From Nitrosovibrio sp. Nv17 (GTDB lineage Bacteria > Pseudomonadota > Gammaproteobacteria > Burkholderiales > Nitrosomonadaceae), in NCBI RefSeq assembly GCF_900119085.1, contig NZ_FPIQ01000005.1:1-64000 (forward strand): a stretch of DNA of 64,000 nt. The letters run 5' to 3'. The notes beneath the pieces were generated by a model, which had not been told where the DNA came from, did no database searches, and saw only the letters and a list, made by a program, of their open reading frames with translations. Made by a program: the position numbers and the translations under genes. Of this stretch, positions 1-7,327 are shown piece after piece; the first letter of the stretch is position 1, and each line of letters begins with the position of its first letter.

Positions 1-734
1 GGATGGACGGGGCGGGAACGGGCAGGCGCGATGTCGAGCCGGTGATGGTGGAGCTGGGCGAACATGAAGAGGTCGAAGCGGTTGCGGATGCCAAGCTTGC
101 CGAAAATCGAGGTCAGGTGGTTGCGCAGCGTCTGCTCGCTGATCCCCAGCGTGTGCGCAATCCTCTTGTTCGAGGCGCCCGCCTCGCTCGCGAACGCCGC
201 CACGATCGCGCCTTCCTTGCGCGTCAGCGCAACGATCCGCTCGGTGACGGGATCGGCAAACGCCGGCTCCGCCTGCACGAAGCTGGTCACGACGCGTCCC
301 ATCGTCTTGCGCGGCAGCCACAGCTCGCCCTCGTGAACCTTCTGGATCGCCTTGAGAATGGTCGCTGTCGGCTGCTCCTTGTACACCACGCCCCGCGCCC
401 CATGGAAGACTGCCTCGTCGACGGCGTCCCGGTCGTGGGATGCACCGACGAAGACGATCACGTGGAGGCCCGCCGTCTTCAGCAGCCCGGGAATCAGCTG
501 GATGCTGGAAGCCTTGCCGAGGCAGAGATCCAGCAGGACGACGTCGGGCCGGCTCTCCCGTGCCAGCTTCAGCGCATCCGCGCCGTTGTCCGCCAGGCCG
601 GCCACCTCCATGCGCGGAAACTCGCCGCCGATCAGTTTCTCCAGCCCCCACAGGACGATCTGGTGGCTGTCGATCAGCAAAACGCGGATGGGCGGGGATG
701 AGGGAGGGTCCACGGGAATATTTGCCGCTTCCAT
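1..734 (-). CDS. NarL/FixJ-family response regulator, 3' end outside the window
   Basis: Reading the minus strand from ATG at 734 gives at least 244 codons without a stop, so the gene runs off the left edge. Residues 16-130 form a receiver domain with the phospho-acceptor Asp in VVLLDL (D69) and the conserved Lys in VVYKE (K119). Residues about 168-222 form a LuxR-type HTH (LTRKEG, then RIAHTLGISEQTLRNHL). The acidic pocket is D22-S23 rather than the usual pair of acids, and the conserved Thr after beta-4 appears to be Val96 (IVFVGAS), so phosphorylation may be altered. It lies 107 bp downstream of another LuxR-type gene on the same strand; no cognate kinase is adjacent in the window. Confidence 0.85.
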   Translation of the reverse strand, partial: MEAANIPVDPPSSPPIRVLLIDSHQIVLWGLEKLIGGEFPRMEVAGLADNGADALKLARESRPDVVLLDLCLGKASSIQLIPGLLKTAGLHVIVFVGASHDRDAVDEAVFHGARGVVYKEQPTATILKAIQKVHEGELWLPRKTMGRVVTSFVQAEPAFADPVTERIVALTRKEGAIVAAFASEAGASNKRIAHTLGISEQTLRNHLTSIFGKLGIRNRFDLFMFAQLHHHRLDIAPARSRPVH

Positions 735-841
735 ATCGGGATCTCTATTGGGCGCTCACCCAGAAGAGGGCCATAAAATTCCTGGCAGCCTGTTTTTTGG
801 GAGATTTTGTCGAGGATTCACGGGATGATAAATAGTCAATT

Positions 842-2140
842 TCACACATCAGGAAGAGTGCCAATTTCCCGCTGTCCGTTCCCCGTCCCCTTCTGGAGCC
901 GGGCCACCAGTTCGCCCCGGGAACGTACCACCAGCTTGCGAAAGATCGACTGCACCTGGTTGGCGACGGTGTTTTCGCTGGTTCCGCGCCGTTGCGCGAT
1001 ATCGGCATTGGTCGATCCCGCGATCAGGAGGCCGAGGACATCGCGTTCGGTCTCCGAGAGACCTGCCAGGCGTCGGGTATCGATGAGCGGCGATGCACCT
1101 ATGAGGAACCGCTCCCCGGCCAGGGTGACTTCGGCGAGCTTGCGCCTTACCCCGGTGGGAGCGAAGAAGACGACAAGCTCGGCCCGGGAGCCCAGCCCGA
1201 GCTTGTCCTGGGTTCGCGCGGTGCAGTTGGTGATCGCCGTTTCGGAAAGGCCGAGGGTGTAGGCGATCTGTTTCGACGAATACCCCAGGCCGACGTATTC
1301 GGCCACCTGCCGTTCGCGCGGCGTCAGGCCCCTTGGATCGGGGTGCACGGGGTCGTTCCTTACCGCGACGACGAAACGGCGCTGGTCCGTATCGAAGTGG
1401 TCGACCATGGACCAACGGCCGCTCACCAGGCCTTCCCAGTTTCCCAGGGCCTCGTCGACGTTCTCGCGGCCGGAATGCGCGCGTGCACGCTCGATGCGCC
1501 GCACTATCTCCCGGAGGTTTTCCCTGGCGTCGACGTCCCGGGCCGGCCCCCGGGCGTCGTGCACGCTTCCGCCCGCATCGAATACGGCCTCGACGCTCGC
1601 CGAATCCAGGGAAAGCCCGGCAACCATCTGCCGCAGCCTGACGCCTGCCCCCACGTGGGCCACAATCCGGGGCCATCGCCGACGCTCCTGCTCCGTCGCT
1701 TTCGAGGTTTCCTTGAGCAGGGCCCCGATGGAAATGCCGCTGCCTGTTCCCGACAGGCAATTGATGACCAGCAGATCCCGCATTCTCCCTTTCAGCAGGC
1801 TTCTGAACATCCTGTGCATGTCGGGAAAGCGGGGAAACACGAGTTCGCTCGCCGTGGCGACGACCACGCCGGTGCGATAGGTCAGGTCGAGGGATTTTTC
1901 CGTCGCCAGCGCGTGGGACATGCGGGCGACGTAGGTCAGCGCCTTGGGCGTACCCTCGGAGAAACTGCCGAGGGCGAAAGTGGTGGGGGTGCAGCGGAAA
2001 GTCCAGCCGAGGACGTGAGTACCGCGGCCGAGAAGGGGCGCGATGCGATCGATGAGTTGACCGAGCCATTGGGAGTCGCTGCCTCCCAGGTCATACCCGG
2101 CCTCGACGACGGATATCCAGTCGCTCCCTCTTGTGCTCAT
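842..2140 (-). CDS. LuxR-family regulator with two tandem HTH domains
   Basis: This 432-residue protein has an unrecognised N-terminal half (1-265) with no receiver motif and no clear transmembrane segment. Two separate LuxR-type helix-turn-helix domains follow: residues 272-323 (LTPRERQVAEYVGLGYSSKQIA) and 361-414 (LSETERDVLGLLIAGSTNADIA). Ordinary LuxR proteins have one such domain, so the tandem is unusual. The second copy keeps the TERxVL start and the ENTVANQVQSIFRKL recognition-helix pattern, so it does not look decayed. It precedes the NarL-type gene on the same strand and both may act together. The ligand or signal is unknown. Confidence 0.75.
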   Translation of the reverse strand: MSTRGSDWISVVEAGYDLGGSDSQWLGQLIDRIAPLLGRGTHVLGWTFRCTPTTFALGSFSEGTPKALTYVARMSHALATEKSLDLTYRTGVVVATASELVFPRFPDMHRMFRSLLKGRMRDLLVINCLSGTGSGISIGALLKETSKATEQERRRWPRIVAHVGAGVRLRQMVAGLSLDSASVEAVFDAGGSVHDARGPARDVDARENLREIVRRIERARAHSGRENVDEALGNWEGLVSGRWSMVDHFDTDQRRFVVAVRNDPVHPDPRGLTPRERQVAEYVGLGYSSKQIAYTLGLSETAITNCTARTQDKLGLGSRAELVVFFAPTGVRRKLAEVTLAGERFLIGASPLIDTRRLAGLSETERDVLGLLIAGSTNADIAQRRGTSENTVANQVQSIFRKLVVRSRGELVARLQKGTGNGQREIGTLPDV

Positions 2141-2483
2141 TCTCGACTCGGAAACAAGCTTTATATATTTGAACTTAAATGAATATTGTTACATTTTACC
2201 CATTCGATACGTCTGTTTTCATGGTCAACAGTATAATCCATTCGGGGTAATCGACACCAATAATCCGCTTCCCTGCCTCAACGCGCGGCTCCAGAGTCAG
2301 GGCGGCCCGGACCCGTCCATTGAACGCAAAAAACCCCCTGATAGTTGTCAACCACCAGGGGCAGGCACTAGTTGTCGAAGAAAATACTACCGAACCAACG
2401 GCACTCGCCATTGGTATTCCAATGCTAGGAAGATTGGCCACCGGAATCTGTGGGAAATCCCACACCCTTGTGCGGCAGGCAAC
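2141..2483. other. AT-rich intergenic region at the chromosome/island boundary
   Basis: This stretch is upstream of the tandem-HTH regulator and ends at the first att-like repeat. The part next to the gene (about 2155-2235) is AT-rich and probably carries its promoter. Short open frames on both strands (for example 2196-2465 minus and 2320-2532 plus, the latter from TTG) lack a convincing ribosome-binding site or recognisable protein pattern, so I do not call them genes. Confidence 0.4.
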
Positions 2484-2547
2484 AAAAAGCCCGCATGGCG
2501 CGGGCTTTCCGGACTTCTTGAGACGTCTTTGAAATATTCAATTGGTG
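2484..2547. repeat. att-like repeat, copy 1 (partial)
   Basis: About 64 bp match the 3' flank of ssrA: the AAAAAGCCCGC hairpin, GGACTTCTTGAGACGTCTT and CAATTGGTG. Compared with the other two copies it has a few mismatches (GAAATATTC for GAAACAACC) and lacks the further 54 bp shared by copies 2 and 3. It probably marks the outer end of an older integration at the same site. Confidence 0.7.
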
Positions 2548-2570
2548 AAATGGCGGAGTCGTGCGCGGAC

Positions 2571-2861
2571 TCAATCGGATGATTCTGCAAATCTTTGGAA
2601 TTCGGTCTCCGTCTTGATAGCCCCATTGATGGCTACGTCAACGACTGGCCAATAGCCGTTCGTGTTGTGATCGAGAAGAACGTCAGGTACTCGGATGGTG
2701 CGTCCGCGCGGCGCGATCTTATGAACCTCGATAACTTTCGAATGGGGTCCGGGATGAAGCGTGTAGTGCTCCGGCATGCTTTTCGGCGAGAGGACGAGCT
2801 TGTTCCTGGCCAATGCGAGAACTGTTTCGCCAAGGTCGAATCCATGCACGCCTTTCGGCAA
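2571..2861 (-). CDS. hypothetical protein (96 aa) downstream of the TA pair
   Basis: I do not recognise this protein. The frame opens with TTG at 2861 (GTG at 2849 is an alternative), 11 bp after the toxin stop, so it could be the third gene of the TA operon. The sequence is mixed hydrophilic and hydrophobic (VLALARNKLVLSPKSMPEHY, then GYWPVVDVAINGAI) with no membrane segment or cysteine motif. It could be the decayed end of a larger gene because it ends close to the att-like repeat. Confidence 0.35.
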   Translation of the reverse strand: MPKGVHGFDLGETVLALARNKLVLSPKSMPEHYTLHPGPHSKVIEVHKIAPRGRTIRVPDVLLDHNTNGYWPVVDVAINGAIKTETEFQRFAESSD

Positions 2862-2872
2862 TGAGCGCGGGG

Positions 2873-3199
2873 CTATTTCTTGCCGTAGGCGGCATCGTGA
2901 TCGGGCGCGATGGCGAGCAGGCGCATGAAGTTACCATCGCGGTACGCGGTGACCCGCCGTGACGACGTGATGCGCAGCGTATAGATTGCGTCGATGCCCT
3001 TGGGTGGATCGATGCTGGTAACCTTCTCCCACTTCAGACCCTGATCCCGGTAGACCTGGTACCAAGTGATCTGACGCAGCTTCTTGAGGGTGTCGGTGAC
3101 GCGGCTGCGTTCGGGTTTGTCCAGACTGAGCCAGTTCTCCTGGAAAACCGGGTTGTTCAGATCAAGCTGAACATTTCTATCGTCTGGGGCGTCCGCCAT
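2873..3199 (-). CDS. RelE/ParE-like toxin of a type II TA pair (putative)
   Basis: At 108 residues this is the usual size of RelE-superfamily ribonuclease toxins. The pattern fits: an N-terminal helix region (FQENWLSLDKPERSRVTDTL), a beta strand YTLRITSSRRVTAYRDGN, then MRLLAIAPDHDAAYGKK, which resembles the C-terminal DHD.aY element of RelE-like proteins. ATG at 3199 follows GAAGGGGCTGGAAG, a good ribosome-binding site, and overlaps the upstream antitoxin gene by 23 bp, typical of coupled TA genes. The family call rests on pattern only. It probably stabilised the remnant element. Confidence 0.6.
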   Translation of the reverse strand: MADAPDDRNVQLDLNNPVFQENWLSLDKPERSRVTDTLKKLRQITWYQVYRDQGLKWEKVTSIDPPKGIDAIYTLRITSSRRVTAYRDGNFMRLLAIAPDHDAAYGKK

Positions 3200-3467
3200 C
3201 TTCCAGCCCCTTCAGAACCGTTTCGGGATCGGATGCCTGGGCAGGGTGGCGTTGCGACCAGTCCAAGGCACGATCCAGATCCGCTCGCGCCTTGGGTTGG
3301 TGCAACCAGCGTTCGTTGTCGGGGATCACTTGGGCCGTGCGGACGAGCCACACGCCGGGTTCCCGTTCCTCGACCAGAACCTGCCGTCCGGCAAATTCCT
3401 TGCCCAGTGAAATCTGTCCATTGGCGCCAATGACCTTGACGCTGGACTTGCCGGCGAGTGTATGCAT
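3177..3467 (-). CDS. antitoxin-like protein of a type II TA pair (putative)
   Basis: Starting from ATG at 3467 (preceded by GAGG at a suitable distance) gives 96 residues. The N-terminus (VKVIGANGQISLGKEFAGRQVLVEEREPGVWLV) has the beta-rich look of an AbrB/SpoVT-type DNA-binding domain, and the charged C-terminal tail (ARADLDRALDWSQRHPAQ onward) would be the toxin-binding part. It is the first gene of the pair and overlaps the toxin start. A longer frame from 3560 exists, but its extra N-terminus looks non-coding. Autoregulation is expected for the family but no operator is evident. Confidence 0.6.
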   Translation of the reverse strand: MHTLAGKSSVKVIGANGQISLGKEFAGRQVLVEEREPGVWLVRTAQVIPDNERWLHQPKARADLDRALDWSQRHPAQASDPETVLKGLEDGGRPRR

Positions 3468-3589
3468 TGATCTATGCCTCGAATAAGTCATGATCATCAA
3501 TAACATTGGTGCATTACTAATGCACGAAGGCACTATAGCACGTTGCTCGCTCATCAGCAAGAACTCCTCCGCACGCTATATGTCGACGA

Positions 3590-3707
3590 AAATGATCGGA
3601 TGCAACAGGACGGTATTGAACGCGAGGAGACGATAAACCAATGAAAAAGCCCGCATGGCGCGGGCTTTCTGGACTTCTTGAGACGTCTTGAAACAACCAA
3701 TTGGTGG
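3590..3707. repeat. att-like direct repeat, copy 2 (outer end of the 11 kb element)
   Basis: This 118-bp segment matches 14559-14676 in the same orientation with about eight mismatches by eye. It carries the last bases of ssrA (rc of TTGGTGG), GACGTCTCAAGAAGTCC and the GCCCGC-hairpin terminator. Similarity stops just inside the tmRNA acceptor stem (GGGCGGCG here, GGAGGCGGCG in ssrA), so this copy cannot encode a tmRNA. It marks the left attachment junction. Confidence 0.85.
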
Positions 3708-3776
3708 GGCGGCGTCACTCGAATAATAGCCAAAGAACGCCATAATACAATGATTCAAGGTTTAATAAATTAATTT

Positions 3777-3796
3777 ATACCCCTAAATATACCCCC
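3777..3796. promoter_or_regulatory. integrase arm-type site, left end (putative)
   Basis: ATACCCCTAAATATACCCCC lies 70 bp inside the left att copy. It matches 17 of 20 positions with 14537-14556 beside the right att copy, in the same orientation. Paired TACCCC motifs near both ends of an element are what integrase arm-binding sites look like. Confidence 0.5.
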
Positions 3797-3966
3797 TGAT
3801 AGATTTGCTGAAGGGGAGAATCACCACTGATCCCTGCGTTTTTACGCTCACGCCTTTCCCGAGAAAACTATTCTGGTAGCCATGCCATGCCTCCCCATAT
3901 GGATTGGTTTAAGGCATCGCATATGGTAGCGTGGAATCTGTTGTAATCAGATAAAGGAGAGGAGAG

Positions 3967-4647
3967 ATGGGGCCCGAATTTCTGATCGCAGCGGCGGTCG
4001 CTTCCATGCTGGCATCGGCCGGCGGTACGGCCATGTCGATGAGCGCGCAGAACAGCATCAAGAAGAAGCAGAGCGCCGCGCGCATGGCAGAAGCCGCGCG
4101 CCAGCGCGACATCGACAAGCGCAGGGATGCCGAGATGCAGCAGGCGCTGCCCGAATTCGAGCGCGAGAAGCAGGACGAGCGGCGCACCAGCATCGCGGAC
4201 TCGATCCAGCAGTACCTGCAGCCGACCGTGAACCCCGCGACCGAATACCTTGCGGGCAGCACCGCGCCGCAGGTCATCAAGGATTCGATGAACCAGCAGC
4301 TCGTCGGCGCACTGCGCAAGGGGCAGGACTATGCCAAGAACCTTGCCGGCGTCTCGGCGCTGAGCCGCCAGCGGCTGGACAACAACATCGGGCTCAATCG
4401 CCTGGGTGAGCGCGTCGGCATGCTCAACAACGAATCGGCGCGGTCTACTGGTCTGTTCGGCGGTGAGATGGATGCGTCGCACCTTGCGGGCGCAGGCGCC
4501 AATTCCGCGGCCAATCTGCTGGACGGCCTGGGCGGCATCGCCGGGGCCATTGGGTCATACCACCTGATGAGCAAGGGGCTGGGGGGAATCTCGGGCACCA
4601 AGGCCGCCAAGGGAATCGCTACCCCCATCAATATGAGTGTCGGATAG
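3967..4647 (+). CDS. phage internal-virion-type protein (putative)
   Basis: This 226-residue protein starts at ATG 3967 behind AAAGGAGAGGAGAG, a strong ribosome-binding site. Residues 4-30 are a small-residue hydrophobic helix (LIAAAVASMLASAGGTAMSM), followed by a long charged alpha-helical region (KKKQSAARMAEAARQRDIDKR) and a glycine/alanine-rich hydrophobic C-terminus (LLDGLGGIAGAIGSYHLM). That layout is seen in podovirus internal or ejection proteins of the T7 gp14 kind; I have no specific family match. It and the next gene are the only plus-strand structural-looking genes in the element. Confidence 0.5.
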   Translation: MGPEFLIAAAVASMLASAGGTAMSMSAQNSIKKKQSAARMAEAARQRDIDKRRDAEMQQALPEFEREKQDERRTSIADSIQQYLQPTVNPATEYLAGSTAPQVIKDSMNQQLVGALRKGQDYAKNLAGVSALSRQRLDNNIGLNRLGERVGMLNNESARSTGLFGGEMDASHLAGAGANSAANLLDGLGGIAGAIGSYHLMSKGLGGISGTKAAKGIATPINMSVG

Positions 4648-4656
4648 GAGACTGCC

Positions 4657-5844
4657 ATGCCTTCGTACCCGAATCCGTACGCCTACACGAACGCCAACAT
4701 TGGCGCGGGGCTGAAAAGCATCGCGGACGGCATCTTCAACGCCGGGATGATGAACGCTCGTGCACGCATCGACGACCATACCATGGCGCGCATGCAGGCG
4801 AATCAGCAGTCCCTGGATGCGGTTCGAGACGCGCAGATCGGCAAACTGGAGTCCGAGACAGATCTGAATAGACAGCGCCACGCAATGCGCTCGCCTGAGG
4901 CGTTGGATCGCTACGCACAGGATGCATCCGGCCTGCCGGCTCAGATCTACCAAGGCATCAAGGCGCTGCGGCCGCAGGACTTCGACGCCGACCTTGGCCC
5001 GTCTCCGGCCATGCGCTATTCGGACGACCAGATGTCGGCGGCACAGATTGGTGGCTTGCTGTCGCAGCATTTCGGCGCCAGCAAAGAGCCGAACCCTCAG
5101 GTTTTCGCGCAGGCGCAACGCATCCTCCAGGGGAATGCGCAGTTGCCGTGCATCCTGGCAGGCGACGTTTCTGCGGACGAGATCGGGGACGCCCTGTTCG
5201 CCATCGCCGGCAAGCCGCGATACGGCATGAGCGATGGTATCCAGTACAGTACCAACAGGCTTGGTACGACCCATACGACTCCGCTGGGAACCGCGAAAAT
5301 CGGTGAGCGCCAAGCGGCTGCCGACAAACACAAAGCGGACGAGGTGCGCGCCATTGCAGCGGCGCTATTCGATGATGAGAAACGAAAGGTCGGCCCATTC
5401 GCTCCGAAGTCCGATCAGCAGAACAGTGGGCGGAAGTTTTACAGCTTGTCGAGCGGAGAAAGGGAATATTTGGACACTGAACTGGAGGCCGCCGCTGGGA
5501 CGAAGCTGGAAAACATCGATTCCAATGCACGCATTGGGATCCTCAGTCGAGCGACAGACCTATCGGTTAATCCGGATTCGGAGTTCTATCGCAACCCGGT
5601 TGCAGCCCTACAGGCTGCGATTGCGGAAATGGCCCCGGCCGGATTCGAGGATTCTGCCGGCATGTTTTCGTCCGCGCGGTTCACACCGAAGAAGGCACCC
5701 GGAGCCGTGCCGGCACGGCCAGCAACAGCCGGAGGCGGACTGCCTCCCGAGGCGCGCACGAGACTCAAGGAAGGCGTGGTGACGCGGTTCGCCAACGGTC
5801 AGGCCTGGACGCTGCAGAGCGGTCAGCCAGTGCAGGTGCAGTAA
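4657..5844 (+). CDS. phage virion-type protein (putative)
   Basis: A 395-residue protein that starts 9 bp after the preceding gene and ends before a bidirectional terminator. The N-terminus (PNPYAYTNANIGAGLKSIADGIFNAGMM) resembles virion-associated proteins that follow an internal core gene in short-tailed phages. A helical region (QSLDAVRDAQIGKLESETDLNR) follows. The middle and C-terminus are unrecognised, with a Pro/Ala-rich linker near residues 350-368 (APGAVPARPATAGGGLPPEA). The pair looks like two neighbouring genes kept from a morphogenesis module. A capsid-interference or ejection role is possible but unproven. Confidence 0.5.
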   Translation: MPSYPNPYAYTNANIGAGLKSIADGIFNAGMMNARARIDDHTMARMQANQQSLDAVRDAQIGKLESETDLNRQRHAMRSPEALDRYAQDASGLPAQIYQGIKALRPQDFDADLGPSPAMRYSDDQMSAAQIGGLLSQHFGASKEPNPQVFAQAQRILQGNAQLPCILAGDVSADEIGDALFAIAGKPRYGMSDGIQYSTNRLGTTHTTPLGTAKIGERQAAADKHKADEVRAIAAALFDDEKRKVGPFAPKSDQQNSGRKFYSLSSGEREYLDTELEAAAGTKLENIDSNARIGILSRATDLSVNPDSEFYRNPVAALQAAIAEMAPAGFEDSAGMFSSARFTPKKAPGAVPARPATAGGGLPPEARTRLKEGVVTRFANGQAWTLQSGQPVQVQ

Positions 5845-5936
5845 TGGCAGGCAAATGGTGAGCCGGTACGATAGATCCAGCCGGGCGTTCTGGGTGGCGA
5901 AGCAGGCGTTTCGGAAGCAGTAGGGAAGGGGACAAC

Positions 5937-5960
5937 AAAAACCCGCCCCGGCGGGTTTTA
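5937..5960. terminator. bidirectional rho-independent terminator
   Basis: AAAACCCGCC then GGCGGGTTTT form a GC stem flanked by A and T runs. It sits between convergent genes: the plus-strand virion pair and the minus-strand protease cassette. Confidence 0.85.
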
Positions 5961-5980
5961 GGAATGTGATGTAATAACAG

Positions 5981-6175
5981 CTATTTTTCGCTAAATATGT
6001 GAGGGGGTGCCACTGCCATGGCTTGCTTGATTAGATCCTCGCTAACATAAGTATCTGATCGTAAAATATCCGCCAGATTTCCAATTACACTAGTTTCATA
6101 AAATTCTGATCGCTCTGCAGACGTACTCGGTCGGTAAATATTACTGGCATCTGTGGATAGCCTAAAGTATTCCAT
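5981..6175 (-). CDS. small hypothetical protein translationally coupled to the SDH-type protease
   Basis: The ATG at 6175 overlaps the protease stop as TAATG and is preceded by GGAGG six to seven bases upstream, so the 64-residue product should be made by coupled translation. A longer TTG frame from 6190 is less likely. The sequence (MEYFRLSTDASNIYRPSTS, then NLADILRSDTYVSEDLIKQA) is soluble and acidic with no family I recognise. As the second gene of a two-gene cassette it may be a partner, regulator or immunity factor of the protease. Base composition is as AT-rich as its partner. Confidence 0.6.
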   Translation of the reverse strand: MEYFRLSTDASNIYRPSTSAERSEFYETSVIGNLADILRSDTYVSEDLIKQAMAVAPPHIFSEK

Positions 6176-7170
6176 TATATTTTCCTCCAACCTTCAAAAT
6201 TTCTACGGTCGTTTACTACGCGGTTTGGATCTGGAGTTTCCTGCCCTGCAGGATTCTTGCTCAAAGTTCCTTCTGAAATATACTGATGAGAGCCCGTTTT
6301 ACAGCTTTCTATGGCTGCCCTTGGTAGTCTGTAATCTACTGTCAAATGCTCTGAAGGAAAAAGATTCCATGGATCAAAGGGCTCAAGAAGCTTGAATTCA
6401 TTTACGTAACTGAGATGCAGTTCTCTTAAGATGCTATAAAAACTATCAGAAGGATTTTCTATGTTTAAACCGAGTTCACGAGCCTCACGTCTATTAATTG
6501 TGTAATCATGGCTACCAGATTCAGCACATAGAAAATCTATGATTGCATCTATCTTCTTTTCATCCTTTACTTGTTTTTTCAATAGCTTCTTAGCTAAGAA
6601 TCTAATTTGTGATTGTGAGCGGAATATTTCCCCAAGAACTAAAGGATGGACTTTATTTGACAGGTCTACAAGTAATTTTGTTGCACTTTCCCCATTATCT
6701 ATACCTAATTCCTTTGCGGCATCAAGATAGCCTCGAACGGCCTCTACACTTACAGGCGAACGAGCTTGTGATCCAGGAATTAGTGGATTTAATGGGTGAT
6801 TTATACTCGGATCTATCGGGCCCAATGCTGCTTGTTTAGTCATTATTATTTTGGTAGCGCCTAAAGAAATTAGCGTTCCGGCACTTAAAGCTTTAGATGG
6901 GATAATCACCTCCAATTCATCGCAGAACGTATGCAATAAATTTATCAGTCTCCAAGCTGCCGCAGTATTCCCTCCTAGGGTATAGAGTACTAATGAAATT
7001 CTCTTTGTGGGCCCGATGTCATCAAGGTGTTCTACAAAGATATCTATTACTTCTGGCGAAATCTGAGTTTCAAGTTGCCTTCGATCCCCGGTAATATACG
7101 AAATAACGGATGATGACCTTGCTTTCGCAATTTTATTAAGTAACCCTTTTCTTTTGTGAAAACTCGACAT
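6175..7170 (-). CDS. SDH/ClpP-class serine protease family protein (cargo, possible defence gene)
   Basis: A 331-residue protein with the crotonase-like protease core of the SDH proteinase / SppA / ClpP superfamily. VLYTLGGNTAAAWRLINLL (residues 61-79) is the oxyanion GG region. PSKALSAGTLISLGATKIIM (91-110) carries the likely nucleophile Ser96 in SAGT, and ALGPIDPSI (114-122) is the family LGPIDP motif. The N-terminus has no signal peptide or clear membrane helix, so a cytoplasmic enzyme is likely. Residues 200-331 are a lysine-rich extension. The gene is visibly AT-rich compared with its neighbours, which points to separate acquisition. With the coupled 64-aa gene it occupies a typical cargo slot; an anti-phage role is a hypothesis. 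Confidence 0.75.
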   Translation of the reverse strand: MSSFHKRKGLLNKIAKARSSSVISYITGDRRQLETQISPEVIDIFVEHLDDIGPTKRISLVLYTLGGNTAAAWRLINLLHTFCDELEVIIPSKALSAGTLISLGATKIIMTKQAALGPIDPSINHPLNPLIPGSQARSPVSVEAVRGYLDAAKELGIDNGESATKLLVDLSNKVHPLVLGEIFRSQSQIRFLAKKLLKKQVKDEKKIDAIIDFLCAESGSHDYTINRREARELGLNIENPSDSFYSILRELHLSYVNEFKLLEPFDPWNLFPSEHLTVDYRLPRAAIESCKTGSHQYISEGTLSKNPAGQETPDPNRVVNDRRNFEGWRKI

Positions 7171-7212
7171 TTTCTAAATAATGCAATTTTCCACTTAGAA
7201 GCAAGTTCCGTG

Positions 7213-7240
7213 CCTGATCAATATAGATTATTTAATCAGG
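7213..7240. promoter_or_regulatory. inverted repeat upstream of the protease cassette
   Basis: CCTGAT and ATCAGG flank a 16-bp AT-rich core, 43 bp upstream of the protease ATG. The whole 7171-7320 stretch is AT-rich and is where the promoter must lie. The repeat may be an operator; no regulator is adjacent. Confidence 0.3.
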
Positions 7241-7327
7241 GATCTAGAAATTGCCTACTTTCATGTGTAAATTAACTCGACAACTATCCTATAACGGCAA
7301 ACAAACAGAAAGCTTTAAGCTTAGCCG

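Larger units (their letters stand above)
2484..3707. mobile_element. small remnant of an earlier ssrA-site insertion
   Basis: The segment is bounded by att-like repeats copy 1 (2484-2547) and copy 2 (3590-3707), in the same orientation. Between them there is only a toxin-antitoxin-like pair and one small hypothetical gene, with no integrase. The simplest reading is a decayed element left in tandem with the larger 3590-14676 element; TA modules often outlast the rest of an island. The deletion history is inference. Confidence 0.5.

Noticed and set aside
3-701. Plus-strand frame at the left edge
   Set aside because: The opposite strand encodes a complete receiver plus LuxR HTH; the plus-strand translation has no recognisable features.
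2320-2532. 70-codon plus-strand frame (TTG start) before the first att repeat
   Set aside because: No ribosome-binding site, runs into the att repeat hairpin, and no recognisable pattern.
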